Counted from the stretch's first letter, positions 53,172 through 63,686 are shown. The stretch: DNA of 64,000 nucleotides from Halorubrum sp. BV1 (GCF_000746205.1 NZ_JQKV01000001.1:732814-796813), one strand, 5' to 3'. Translations and numbers: made by a program. Notes: a model not told the origin generated them from the letters alone.

Positions 53172-54527
53172 CTACTTGTATCCTAGTTCCTCCAGCCGAC
53201 CTTCAACAACACTCGAGACTTCGGTTTCAGAGTCGTTTTCATCGGGCCACGGTGGAAGGTTCTCACACAGTATGTGATAAATATCGTCAGGCAGTTCGGC
53301 AGTTTCCTCTTCGGGAAGTGTGTATCCTACCTTGACCTCGTGACCCTTGGAAACGAGCAGCTTGTAGTCGCGATAGTAGATCGCTTTCTTTTCGTGTCCG
53401 CTGAGGCTCCCCTCAATGAGGACAGTTCGATCATCAGAGTGTTCCTCACACAACGATCGACCGGACGATTCTGGGAAGTCGCTCCCGGTCACGTCCGCGA
53501 ACGTGACAGGGAGATCGATCAACGACGTACTGCCATTCATCGGCCAGTCGGCGTTCGTGAGTAGCGGGACGCGTGCCACCTCTTCGTAGGGAGCACCGCC
53601 GTGATCGACGCAGCCGGATCCGCCGAAGTGTTCGAGATCGAATTCGAGGTGCTCCCAGTGGGCCTCACCGTGATCTGACGTGATGACGAGCAGCGGATCG
53701 TCGAGGCGTTCGTTCACCTGGGTTTCAAACGATTCGAGAGCCTCATCCACGTAGTCGACGGAGGCCCGGTACAGTCGACGCCGGTGCTCCCGATAGTCCT
53801 GACATCTCCGATCACAATCGAGATCCGTCTGAAATCGCCAGTTCTCCAGGTCATCTATCGAGTCGTCGACCTCGTGTCTGTGCTTGTATTTTTCCGGTGG
53901 GGTAACGGGTGCGTGTGGATCCGCTAAGTGGAGAAACGCGAATGTCTGTTCTCGCCCCTCCACCCAAGTGAGATAGTCGTCGAGTATCTCGGCGGCATCG
54001 GCAGTGATCGTGTGATACAGTTTGTGTGTCTGGAATCGCCCGGACAGTGCGACGAACGGCGTGTCGTGACCGAACCCACCGTACGTTTCGTACCCGGCAC
54101 CTGCGAGGGCTTCTGTGATGGTGATTTGCTCCTCGTCCATGCGCGGTGGAAGTCGGATGCCGTCCGTATCGTCGAGATCGTCCGTTTGTCGCATTGCCCC
54201 GTGCTCGTGAGGATACTGTCCTGAAAGAAGAGAGGAGACGGCCGGGAACGTCCACGTTCCGGGGGAGACCGCTGTTGTTCCGTTCAGACTGGATAGATAC
54301 GGAGTCAGCTCTGCGTTGACGTGGTCAGCTCGCAACGCATCGACGACGATACAGACGATGTGATCTGGAGCGGATTCCGCGCGGTGACCCGAGGGGAGCG
54401 ATTTACTCCCAAACTGTCTATTTGCCTTTGAGGTTTGATAATAGTCATACGGAACCGCAAGCCCCCGCTTGACCGAAGGTGGAAGCGACGTGATGAGCTT
54501 CCGTTTGAGATCCATACGGAGGGACAC
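53172..54527 (-). CDS. AlkP-superfamily sulfatase-like protein with Thr nucleophile position
   Basis: A 451-residue protein with a basic N-terminal segment before HIVCIVVDALRADHVNAEL (Asp 63). GTWTFPAVSSLLSGQYPHEHG has Thr 93 at the sulfatase Cys/Ser site, and SDHGEAHWEHLEFDLEHFGG provides metal ligands. The end is LEELGYK. No clear signal or membrane helix. Its neighbours are the GT4 gene (convergent) and aglB (divergent, about 100 bp). Same family as the members at 28988, 46504 and 48880. Confidence 0.83.
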   Translation of the reverse strand: MSLRMDLKRKLITSLPPSVKRGLAVPYDYYQTSKANRQFGSKSLPSGHRAESAPDHIVCIVVDALRADHVNAELTPYLSSLNGTTAVSPGTWTFPAVSSLLSGQYPHEHGAMRQTDDLDDTDGIRLPPRMDEEQITITEALAGAGYETYGGFGHDTPFVALSGRFQTHKLYHTITADAAEILDDYLTWVEGREQTFAFLHLADPHAPVTPPEKYKHRHEVDDSIDDLENWRFQTDLDCDRRCQDYREHRRRLYRASVDYVDEALESFETQVNERLDDPLLVITSDHGEAHWEHLEFDLEHFGGSGCVDHGGAPYEEVARVPLLTNADWPMNGSTSLIDLPVTFADVTGSDFPESSGRSLCEEHSDDRTVLIEGSLSGHEKKAIYYRDYKLLVSKGHEVKVGYTLPEEETAELPDDIYHILCENLPPWPDENDSETEVSSVVEGRLEELGYK

Positions 54528-54628
54528 ACACGACCGTACTTTGACTCTTCGGGAATGCAGGAGCTACAAGCATATACTAGGACAGAGATGACAAGCCTTA
54601 TGCGCGTTTTGACAGTCGTCTTCACGTA

Positions 54629-57600
54629 ATGAGTCAGTCGAACGAGCCACCAGACGGATCGGGTTCTTCCGTCCTCGAAATGCTCAAACGGTGGTATCAC
54701 GTGCCAGTCCTCCTCGGTGTGTTGGCCTTCATGCTCTGGACGCGGGTCCAGTCGTACGGTAGCTTCGTCGTTGACGGCGAAGTGTACTTCCGTGGGAACG
54801 ATCCGTGGTATCACCTTCGGGAGACGAACTACCTCCTTGAAAACTGGCCGAGTACGATCACGTTTGATCCGTGGACGGGCTTCCCATTCGGCAATGAGGC
54901 GGGACAGTTCGGAACGCTCTGGGATCACATCATGGCCGTCGGGATCTTCATCGCCCAGCCGATAATGGGCGGCCCCGAAGAGGTCATGCTCGTGATGTCC
55001 CCCATCGTCGGCGCGCTCGTGGCGATCCCCACGTATCTCATAGCGCGGCGCTTCGTCGGCCGGTTCGCGGCGCTCACTGGCGCGGGTACCCTTGCACTCC
55101 TTCCCGGCACCTTCTTCAGCTACTCGCTCGTCGGGTTCCCGGACCACAGTGCAGTCGAGGTTCTCTTCCAGAGTATCGCGGTGTTTGCGTTCCTCGTCGC
55201 ATTCTCGGTCGCCGAGCGGGAGGCACCGGTCTGGGAACTCTTCGTCGATCGCGACTGGGATGCACTTCGGCGGCCAATGAAGTATGCCGCTGCGGCTGGC
55301 CTCGCACTTGGCCTCTACATCTGGACGTGGCAACCGGCCGTTCTCATGGTCGGTTTCACGGGCGTGTATCTCGCGATCAAGATCACCAGTGACACCTACC
55401 ACGGGAAGAGCCCGGAACCGATCGCGTTCACCGGGGCGATCGCGATGGGTGTTACCGGGTTGATGCAAGTGATTCCCTTGGACAACTTCGGGTTCGTTCC
55501 AGGCGGATATTCGCTTCTCCAAGTCGTTCTCCCTCTCGGCGTCGCTGTCGGCGCAGTGTTCCTCGCGTGGCTCGCCCGCCAGTGGGAATCGCGCGACCTT
55601 GACACCGTGACCTACCCGCTCGCGGTCGGTGGACTTATTGCTGTCTCCGCCGCCGTCGTCTGGGTCGCAATTCCTTCTCTTTGGTCGACGATAACCAATA
55701 GCCTCCTCAACTTCGTCGGCTTCAGCGCCCGCGCCACCTTCCGCACCATCGGCGAGGGCCAACCCCCGCTCCAGAACGCTTCCTTCGCGAACTTCGTTCT
55801 CTCCCAGTACGGCCTCGCCTTTTTCCTCGCGCTCGCTGCCGTTCTCTACATAATCGCCCGGCCCCTCTACCGCTCTGAGGACACCAACCACACGCTCTAC
55901 ATCCCGGCCGCGCTCGCGGTCGTCGGCTCCGTCTACGCGGTCCCCCAACTGTACGACACCATCGGCGGCGTCGTCGGCGTGAGCTGGCAGGTGGTCGGCC
56001 TCGCGCTCGCCGCCGCCCTGCTGGTCGGCGCGACGTTCCTCGTCGAGTACGACGCCGAAGAGCTATATTTCGTCGTGTGGGCGGCGTTCATCGGGAGCGC
56101 GGCGTTCACGCAGACCCGCTTCAACTACTACCTCGCCGTCATCGTCGCGGTCGGTGCGGCGTACTTCCTGCAGGTCACGCTCGACGCGATCGATCTCACC
56201 TCGCTCGCGGCGCTCCGCGACATCGAGGGGTGGCAGGTGATGACCGCGCTCGCGGTGATCGCGATCCTCGTCGTGCCGCTCGTCGGCGTCGCCACCCCGG
56301 TCTGGACCGCGGGCAACTCCACCGGGCCCGGCAGCGTCACGCAGTGGGACGGGAGCCTCCAGTGGATGAACGACGAGACGCCCACGCCGGGCGAACTCGA
56401 AGGCGCGGACAACGCGATGGAGTACTACGGCACCTACGAGCGGCCCGAAGACGGCGACTTCGAGTACCCCGACGGGGCGTACGGCGTGCAGTCGTGGTGG
56501 GACTACGGCCACTGGATCACCACGCGCGCAGAGCGCATCCCGAACGCCAATCCGTTCCAGCAGAACGCCGACGCGGCGGCGAACTACCTCCTCGCACCAA
56601 GTGAGGAAGAGGCCCGCGAGGTGCTCGCGAGTCAGAGCACCGAGGGCGAGCACACCCGCTACGTGATGGTCGACCGGCAGATGGCGTCGCCGAACTCCAA
56701 GTTCAACGCCCCGGTCACCTTCTACGAGGGCAACGAGACGACGAGCGACTTCAACCGCGTCCTCTACCAGCAGACCGAGCAGGGCGGGTTCCGGACGCTG
56801 ATGCAGGTGAACACTCAGCGCTACCACGAGAGCCAGATGATCCGCTTGTACGAACACCACGGCAGTGCGGTCGAGCCGCGGCCGGTCGTCGTCGACTGGA
56901 ACCAGCAGGCCGCCCAGACCGCGAACGGCGACCGGATCGACGTCGCCGTCGCGCCGCAAAACACGAGCGCCGTGGTCCGGCAGTTCGACACGATGGAGGA
57001 GGCGCGCGCGTTCGTCGAGGAGGACGGCAGCGCCCAAGTGGGCGGCGTCGGCGGCCTCCCGTCCGAGCGCGTCGAGGCCTTAGAGCATCATCGGCTCGTG
57101 CACGCCAGCCAGTCGCAGGGGCAGTCGCCCTCGGCGCTGCAGGTGAGCGTCCTCCAGCAGCTCGGCATCAACGTTCAGAGCGCCCTCGGCGAGAACGCGC
57201 TGCGGGCGTTCCAAGACGACTGGGTGAAGACGTTCGAACGCGTCCCCGGCGCGACGATCGAAGGCTCGGGCGCAGAACCCGGCCAGGAGGTCACGGCGAC
57301 CGTCGAGATGGAGAAACCTTCCGGGCGGACGTTCACGTACACGCAGTACGCGACCGCCGACGACAGCGGGAACTTCGAGCTGACGGTGCCGTACTCGACG
57401 ACGGGCTACGACGAGTTCGGCCCCGAGAACGGCTACACGAACACGAGCGTTCGCGCGACCGGCCCGTATCAGCTCTCGACCGGCCTCTCGATCGACAACG
57501 GCACCGCGAGCGTGCTCACGGGCACGGTGAACGTGACCGAAGGGCAGGTCGTCGGCGCAGATGATGCGGCCGCCACGGTCGAACTCGAAGAGACGACGCT

Positions 57601-57769
57601 CGGCGGCGGAAGCGACGGTGGCGACGGAAGCGACGGAAGCGACACCACCGACGGATCGGGCGATGGCACTGGGGACACCGGCGACGACACGAACACGACG
57701 AGCGTGGTGGCTCCGGCCGAGACGCTCTCCGTCGGCGCGTCTCCCGATCCCGCTCTCGCGAACGCGTAG
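54629..57769 (+). CDS. aglB: AglB oligosaccharyltransferase (STT3 family)
   Basis: A 1046-residue integral membrane enzyme that transfers the lipid-linked glycan to Asn in N-x-S/T of exported proteins. First external-loop acid is in GNDPWYHLRE (about 57-66) and a second in VGFPDHSAVE, then about 13 membrane helices. The soluble domain carries SWWDYGHWI (WWDYG at 623-627), the OST signature. The C-terminal domain ends in a Ser/Asp/Thr-rich low-complexity tail (about 993-1025, GSDGSDTTDGSGDGTGDTG), probably flexible surface linker. It is adjacent to the glycan island, as expected, and about 95 bp before the DUF368 gene. Confidence 0.96.
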   Translation: MSQSNEPPDGSGSSVLEMLKRWYHVPVLLGVLAFMLWTRVQSYGSFVVDGEVYFRGNDPWYHLRETNYLLENWPSTITFDPWTGFPFGNEAGQFGTLWDHIMAVGIFIAQPIMGGPEEVMLVMSPIVGALVAIPTYLIARRFVGRFAALTGAGTLALLPGTFFSYSLVGFPDHSAVEVLFQSIAVFAFLVAFSVAEREAPVWELFVDRDWDALRRPMKYAAAAGLALGLYIWTWQPAVLMVGFTGVYLAIKITSDTYHGKSPEPIAFTGAIAMGVTGLMQVIPLDNFGFVPGGYSLLQVVLPLGVAVGAVFLAWLARQWESRDLDTVTYPLAVGGLIAVSAAVVWVAIPSLWSTITNSLLNFVGFSARATFRTIGEGQPPLQNASFANFVLSQYGLAFFLALAAVLYIIARPLYRSEDTNHTLYIPAALAVVGSVYAVPQLYDTIGGVVGVSWQVVGLALAAALLVGATFLVEYDAEELYFVVWAAFIGSAAFTQTRFNYYLAVIVAVGAAYFLQVTLDAIDLTSLAALRDIEGWQVMTALAVIAILVVPLVGVATPVWTAGNSTGPGSVTQWDGSLQWMNDETPTPGELEGADNAMEYYGTYERPEDGDFEYPDGAYGVQSWWDYGHWITTRAERIPNANPFQQNADAAANYLLAPSEEEAREVLASQSTEGEHTRYVMVDRQMASPNSKFNAPVTFYEGNETTSDFNRVLYQQTEQGGFRTLMQVNTQRYHESQMIRLYEHHGSAVEPRPVVVDWNQQAAQTANGDRIDVAVAPQNTSAVVRQFDTMEEARAFVEEDGSAQVGGVGGLPSERVEALEHHRLVHASQSQGQSPSALQVSVLQQLGINVQSALGENALRAFQDDWVKTFERVPGATIEGSGAEPGQEVTATVEMEKPSGRTFTYTQYATADDSGNFELTVPYSTTGYDEFGPENGYTNTSVRATGPYQLSTGLSIDNGTASVLTGTVNVTEGQVVGADDAAATVELEETTLGGGSDGGDGSDGSDTTDGSGDGTGDTGDDTNTTSVVAPAETLSVGASPDPALANA

Positions 57770-57863
57770 TGCCGAGGTCACGGTTCGCTCGTTTTATCAC
57801 ATGTCGCCTGTTCTGTGCGATTATCTCGTCGTCCGACCGTGTCCCACGAAACCGTGAGAGTCC

Positions 57864-58808
<945 letters not shown>

Positions 58809-58897
58809 GCGTCGGGAGCCACTCCGGTTGCCGGCGAGAACGACCCGCGTGCTGCTGGTGTCCAAACGCTATTTTCCCACCCTATCCAACCGGAACC

Positions 58898-59923
58898 GTG
58901 ACCACCACCAACCGCGAGTGGATTCTCGCCGAGCGACCGGACGGCGAGCCCGACTTGGACTGTTTCGAACTGCGCGAGACGGACGTGCCCGCTCCCGACC
59001 CCGGCGAACTCCTCGTCCGAACCCGGTACCTCTCCGTCGATCCGTACATGCGCGGCCGGATGCGCGACGCGGAGTCGTACGCGGAACCGTGGGGTGTGGG
59101 CGACGCCCTCCGTGGTGGCGTCGTCGCCGAAGTGATCGAGAGCGACAGCGACGCCTACGACGCTGGAGACCTCGTCACTGGCGAGGGGACGTGGAGCGAC
59201 TACGCCACGCTCGACGCCGCCGACGTCGCGCCCGTCAACCCGAGCGTCGCCGACCCCGAGGCGTACCTCGGCGTGCTCGGTATGCCCGGCCGGACGGCGT
59301 ACTTCGGCCTGCTGGAGGTCGGCGAGCCCAAGCCCGGCGACACCGTCGTCGTGTCGGGCGCGGCGGGCGCGGTCGGTTCCGTCGTCGGGCAGATAGCCAA
59401 ACGCAACGGCTGTCGCGTGGTCGGCTTCGCGGGCACGGACGAGAAGACCGACTGGCTCACCGATGATCTCGGCTTCGACGCGGCGATCAACCACACAACG
59501 ACGGACGACTACCGAGCCGCGCTCGATTCGGCCGCGCCCGAGGGCGTCGACGTCTACTTCGACAACGTCGGCGGCCCGATCACCGACGCCGTCTTCACGC
59601 GACTGAACCTCGATGCGCGCGTCGCCGTCTGCGGGCAGATCTCCCACTACAACGACGAGGAGGTGCCGACGGGGCCGCGGAAGCTCCCGCAGATCATCGC
59701 GCCGCGCGCGAAAGTCCAAGGGCTCCTCGTGAGCGACTTCGCGACCCGGTTCGAGGAGGCGGGAGAACGGCTCGGCGAGTGGGTCGCAACCGGAGAGTTG
59801 GCGCATCGCGAGACGGTCGTCGACGGCTTGGAGAACGCGCCCGACGCCTTCCTCGGACTCTTCGCGGGCGACAACATCGGCAAGCAGGTGGTGCGGGTGG
59901 CCGGTGGCTCAGGCGAGGAGTAA
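58898..59923 (+). CDS. NADP-dependent zinc-less MDR oxidoreductase
   Basis: A 341-residue medium-chain dehydrogenase/reductase lacking zinc ligands, like CurA/leukotriene-B4-12-hydroxydehydrogenase types. N-terminal TRYLSVDPYMRGRMRDAESY, GTGEGTWSDYATL-like region, PGRTAYFGLLEVGEPKPGD, then nucleotide-binding VVSGAAGAVGSVVGQIAKR and VDVYFDNVGGPITDAVFTRL. It starts at GTG (58898), since codons upstream read as shadow of the DUF368 gene. The electrophilic enone substrate is unknown. Not related to glycosylation. Confidence 0.87.
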   Translation: MTTTNREWILAERPDGEPDLDCFELRETDVPAPDPGELLVRTRYLSVDPYMRGRMRDAESYAEPWGVGDALRGGVVAEVIESDSDAYDAGDLVTGEGTWSDYATLDAADVAPVNPSVADPEAYLGVLGMPGRTAYFGLLEVGEPKPGDTVVVSGAAGAVGSVVGQIAKRNGCRVVGFAGTDEKTDWLTDDLGFDAAINHTTTDDYRAALDSAAPEGVDVYFDNVGGPITDAVFTRLNLDARVAVCGQISHYNDEEVPTGPRKLPQIIAPRAKVQGLLVSDFATRFEEAGERLGEWVATGELAHRETVVDGLENAPDAFLGLFAGDNIGKQVVRVAGGSGEE

Positions 59924-59982
59924 CGCCGCTGTACCCGACCGCTCCGGTGGGTTGAAATCTGCGCCCGGCGAACGGCCGGTCG

Positions 59983-61146
59983 ATGCAGACGCGCAGGAGC
60001 CTGCTGGCCGCGGGCGGTACCGGAGCCGCGGGACTTGTCGGACTCGCCGGATGTTCGGCCGCCCCCTCGGGATCGAGCGGGACCCGTGCCAGCGAGGCGG
60101 ATGAGACCGGAGACGACACCGCCGGCGGCGACGCCGATGACGACACCCGCATCGGGTTCGTCGGCGACCTGATGCTCGGCCGGAGCGTCACCGACCGCTG
60201 GGTCACCGACGAAAATATCCACACGACGGGCGTGTGGGGGTCGACGCTCTCGCGGCTGGAGGCGCTCGACGGGCTCGTCGCGAATCTTGAGGGGTGCATC
60301 TCCGATCGCGGCGAGCGATGGCCCGAGAAGACGTACTACTTCCGCGCGCCGCCCGCGTTCGCGGTGCCCGCCTTGGAGGCCGCCGGCGCGTCGTTCGTCT
60401 CGCTCGCGAACAACCACATTCTCGACTATCGCGAGCAGGGACTGCGGGATACGAAAACACACCTGTCGAACGCGGACATCGCTCACGCCGGCGCAGGGAC
60501 AGAGCGAGAGTCAGCGCTCGAACCTGCGGTGTTCGAGGCGGGGGACGTGCGGGTCGCGGCGTTCGGCCTCACCGACCAGTCCGCGGCGTTCGCGGCGACG
60601 GACGACGATCCCGGGACTGCGTATGCGACGCTCGATCCCGGACGCCCGGAGACGCGCGCGCTCGTCGAGGACGTGCTCGACAGCGTCGAGTCTCTGGAGC
60701 CGGATCTGGTCGTCGCCTCGCTGCACTGGGGACCGAACTGGGAGACTGAGCCGCGGGCCGTCCACGAGCGGTTCGGTCGGTTCCTCGTCGACCGCGGCGT
60801 CGACGTCGTCCACGGCCACAGCGCCCACATGCTGCAGGGCGTCGAGGTGTACGACGGGTCGCCGATCATCTACGACGCCGGCGACTTCGTCGACGACTAC
60901 GTCGACTACATCGATCGTCAGGGCGTCCACAACAAACGCAGCGCGCTGTTCGAACTGACCGTTCGCGACGGCGACCTCCACGAGATCGAGGTCGTGCCCG
61001 TCCATATCGTCGACGAGTCGGCGACGCTCGCCGAGGGCGAGGTCGCGACGTGGGTCCGCGAAACCGTCGCCGAGCGGTCGCGGCCCTACGGGACACCCGT
61101 CGAGCGCGACGACGTTCGGCTGACGATCCCGCTCGGGGGCGAGTGA
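59983..61146 (+). CDS. Tat-exported CapA-family lipoprotein
   Basis: A 387-residue protein with a twin-arginine signal and lipobox (TRRSLLAAGGTGAAG, ending LAGC, lipidated Cys at about 24). The CapA/PgsA-type metallophosphatase fold is shown by IGFVGDLMLGRSVTDR at about 55-70 with Asp, FVSLANNHILDYREQGLRDT with the Asn-His pair, VVASLHWGPNW and DVVHGHSAHMLQGVEVYDG with further His ligands. It may hydrolyse a surface poly-phosphate or glycan ester; relatives take part in poly-gamma-glutamate capsule. No PGA synthetase genes are next to it. Confidence 0.87.
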   Translation: MQTRRSLLAAGGTGAAGLVGLAGCSAAPSGSSGTRASEADETGDDTAGGDADDDTRIGFVGDLMLGRSVTDRWVTDENIHTTGVWGSTLSRLEALDGLVANLEGCISDRGERWPEKTYYFRAPPAFAVPALEAAGASFVSLANNHILDYREQGLRDTKTHLSNADIAHAGAGTERESALEPAVFEAGDVRVAAFGLTDQSAAFAATDDDPGTAYATLDPGRPETRALVEDVLDSVESLEPDLVVASLHWGPNWETEPRAVHERFGRFLVDRGVDVVHGHSAHMLQGVEVYDGSPIIYDAGDFVDDYVDYIDRQGVHNKRSALFELTVRDGDLHEIEVVPVHIVDESATLAEGEVATWVRETVAERSRPYGTPVERDDVRLTIPLGGE

Positions 61147-61200
61147 CCGGTGACTCGTCGGACCCGAGCGATTAACGGCGCTCGGGACGACAGGTGAGAT

Positions 61201-61341
61201 ATGGCGACCGAGGACAGAGTGGAATCCAGCTCACCGCTCGACGAAGTGATGGAAGATATCCGACAGGAACTAGTCCGCCGAGTCGCGGCGGGCGATCGAG
61301 ACGCGAACCGAGACATCTACGACGCGCTCGAAAACGAGTGA
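61201..61341 (+). CDS. 46-residue hypothetical acidic protein
   Basis: A short acidic helical frame (MATEDRVESSSPLDEVMEDI, then RQELVRRVAAG) ending DALENE. It starts about 55 nt downstream of the CapA-like gene and has no known domain. Codon use looks real, and the start ATG is well placed, so it is probably an authentic small protein. Confidence 0.45.
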   Translation: MATEDRVESSSPLDEVMEDIRQELVRRVAAGDRDANRDIYDALENE

Positions 61342-61423
61342 GGTCAACGGCTTCAGCTTTCTAGCTGTCGGGCGTTGAATAGTCTGTTTCCTCGATGGCA
61401 AGTGCTGGCTACACTCTCTGTAT

Positions 61424-62731
61424 TCAGAGCCCGTACTGCTCGCGGACGACGCCGTCGAGTCCGCGCTCTTCGAGCAGGTCGAGCGGCGCGAGCATGTCGA
61501 GTTGGACGACGCCCGGCAGCCGACCGATCTGGACGCCGCCGGTGAACGTACACCGCGCTCGGATCTCGCCCTCGCTCATGTCCAGCAGTTGGCCGGCACG
61601 GTCGAAGGCGTTCTGCGTCGCGTCGTTGACGGTCGCCCCCGAGCCGACCACCTGAATCGGGGCCATCTCCGACTCCACGTCGACGCCGTGTTCCGCCCCG
61701 AGGTCGCGACCGGCCGCCACCTCGTCGTCGCTGTACGGCTTGCTGATGAAGGGGAGATCCTCCTCGTTCGGCAACAGGATGGGGCCGTCGAGTTCGAGTC
61801 CCTCGATCACCTCGACGTCGAAGGTGACGGTCCCGCTCACGTCCGTGGTGTGCAAAGAGAGTTCGCCGTCGCCCTGGTTCGCGTGGAGGTCGCCGACGTA
61901 CACCCCGCCGCCGTCGACGTCGACCGGACAGATCAGCGTCGCGCCAGCGCGCACCTCGGGGATGTCCATGTGGCCGTCGGTCCGCTTTTCTAAGTCTTCC
62001 TCGGTCTCGACGCCGTAGTCGTGGTCCGCGCCGATCAGGCTCTGTCCGAAGTCGCCCGCGTTGTGCGAGTCGGGCATCGTCACCGACGGCGTCGTGCCGA
62101 TGTTGCCGATGAACGGCCGGAGGCGACCGAGCGTGCCGGGCATCCCGTCGGGCTCGTACAGCAGGATCGGGTGCTGGCGGGCGTTCTCGGGGATGTCCAT
62201 CACGCGCTCGGCGTCGAGCGCCAGCTCGTGGGCTCCCTCCTTGTCGAGGGTGATCCCGACGGCGTTCTCGTGGTCGAACGCGACGGTGTAGCCGTATTCG
62301 AAACCGAACGAGGAGGCGTTCGCACCGCACTCCGCACAGCGGATCGCGTCCTCGCCGGTGCCCTCGACGACTGAGTCGGGCCACGTCGTCCCGCACTCCG
62401 GACAGCGGTGGTCGACGAACGGGTCGTCTTTGAACGCGCCCTCGCGTTCCGCCATCGACCCCGTGCTCGTCGCCATGCTCGTCACCTCCACGTCGCGGAT
62501 GTGGATGGCGACGGCGTCGCCGACCGACGCGCCCTCGACGCGGATCGGCCGCGTCACCTCGTGGCCGCCGCGGAACGACGGCGTGACCATCGGCCCCCAA
62601 CACCCTGGCGGGGTGTACGTCGTGACCGTGCCCCCGTCCGCGACCGTCCCGGCCCATTCCTGATCGGGCCCGACCAGCCCGAGCGTGTACTGGTCGACGT
62701 ACAGCTCCTCTTGAACGCCTTGCTGTGACAT
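61424..62731 (-). CDS. acetamidase/formamidase with zinc-ribbon insertion
   Basis: A 435-residue member of the FmdA/AmdA family, which hydrolyses formamide or acetamide to ammonia and acid. GCWGPMVTPSFRGGHEVTRP and VTPSFRGG-type family blocks, GDAVAIHIRDVEVTS, then PSVTMPDSHNAGDFGQSL and GDLHANQGDGELSLHTTDVS. Inserted at about 105-137 is a CPEC (Cys 110, 113) and CAEC (Cys 132, 135) pair that makes a zinc ribbon not present in textbook FmdA. ATG at 62731 chosen. Monocistronic. Confidence 0.85.
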   Translation of the reverse strand: MSQQGVQEELYVDQYTLGLVGPDQEWAGTVADGGTVTTYTPPGCWGPMVTPSFRGGHEVTRPIRVEGASVGDAVAIHIRDVEVTSMATSTGSMAEREGAFKDDPFVDHRCPECGTTWPDSVVEGTGEDAIRCAECGANASSFGFEYGYTVAFDHENAVGITLDKEGAHELALDAERVMDIPENARQHPILLYEPDGMPGTLGRLRPFIGNIGTTPSVTMPDSHNAGDFGQSLIGADHDYGVETEEDLEKRTDGHMDIPEVRAGATLICPVDVDGGGVYVGDLHANQGDGELSLHTTDVSGTVTFDVEVIEGLELDGPILLPNEEDLPFISKPYSDDEVAAGRDLGAEHGVDVESEMAPIQVVGSGATVNDATQNAFDRAGQLLDMSEGEIRARCTFTGGVQIGRLPGVVQLDMLAPLDLLEERGLDGVVREQYGL

Positions 62732-62795
62732 ACCACGTTGTCGTACGTGGCTCACCGGAATAACGCTAGTGTTCGCGGAACCGGCCGCAGCGGAG

Positions 62796-63686
62796 TTACA
62801 GATACTCGCCGAGCAGGGGTTCGACGCGCTCGCGAGTCTCCTCGGGAATCGCCTCGGTCGGCGTGTTGACGGTCCCGTCGAGGGCGGTGTGCGCCTCGCA
62901 CTCCAGGTCCTCAGGGAGCGTCCGGACCGCCTCCTCGACGGCGGCTTTGATCGCCGCCTGATTCTGCTCGGCATTTTCGAGGACCTCCGCGAGCGTCACC
63001 TCGCTGTCCTCCTTCCAGACATCGTAGTCGGTGACGCCCGCGATCGTCGCGTACGCGATCTCCGCCTCGCGCGCGAGCTTCGCCTCCGGGATCGCGGTCA
63101 TCCCCACGAGGTCCCAGCCCTGCGACTTGTAGAACGCCGACTCCGCACGCGTGGAGTACTGCGGTCCCTCGATACAGACGTAGGTGCCGCCCTTCACGAC
63201 GGGCGTGGCGTCGCCGTCGTCAGCATCGCTGTCGCCGCCAACCGCCGATTCCGCGGCCGTAGTGAGGTGCTCGACCAACTCTGGGCTGTAGGGGTCCGCG
63301 AACGGCTGGTGGACGACGACGCCGTCGCCGTAGAAGGAGAGGTCGCGGTGTTTGGTCCGGTCGTAGATCTGGTCGGGGACGACGAGCGTGCCGGGTTCGA
63401 GCTCGTCTTTCAGGCTGCCCACCGCGTTCGACGCGAAGATGTGGGTGACGCCCGCCTGTTTTAACGCGTACATGTTCGCGCGGTACGGCAGGTCCGTGGG
63501 CGAGACGCCGTGGTCGGAGCCGTGCCGCGGGAGGAAGGCGACCTCGCGGCCGGTGTCGCCGAACTCGCCGATCGTGATCGCGTCGCTCGGCTCGCCGTAG
63601 GGCGTGTCGTACTCGACCTCGCGCACGTCGGAGAGCGGGAGCGCCTCGTATATGCCGCTGCCGCCGATGAAGCCGATTGTGCTCAT
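62796..63686 (-). CDS. mtnP: S-methyl-5'-thioadenosine phosphorylase
   Basis: A 296-residue enzyme of the PNP/MTAP family that phosphorolyses methylthioadenosine to adenine and methylthioribose 1-phosphate in methionine salvage. It has TIGFIGGSGIYEALPL, LPRHGSDHGVSPTDLPYRAN (phosphate-binding), FASNAVGSLKDELEPG and VCIEGPQYSTRAESAFYKS followed by GMTAIPEAKLARE. A short acidic insertion lies at about 150-165 (GGDSDADDGDA), as halophile proteins often have. Annotated with confidence by family; the exact purine (MTA, inosine, guanosine) preference is not visible. Confidence 0.88.
   Translation of the reverse strand: MSTIGFIGGSGIYEALPLSDVREVEYDTPYGEPSDAITIGEFGDTGREVAFLPRHGSDHGVSPTDLPYRANMYALKQAGVTHIFASNAVGSLKDELEPGTLVVPDQIYDRTKHRDLSFYGDGVVVHQPFADPYSPELVEHLTTAAESAVGGDSDADDGDATPVVKGGTYVCIEGPQYSTRAESAFYKSQGWDLVGMTAIPEAKLAREAEIAYATIAGVTDYDVWKEDSEVTLAEVLENAEQNQAAIKAAVEEAVRTLPEDLECEAHTALDGTVNTPTEAIPEETRERVEPLLGEYL

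Noticed and set aside
54305..55948. A 547-codon open frame antisense to aglB
   Set aside because: Low complexity and no family features; aglB on the other strand has the WWDYG signature.
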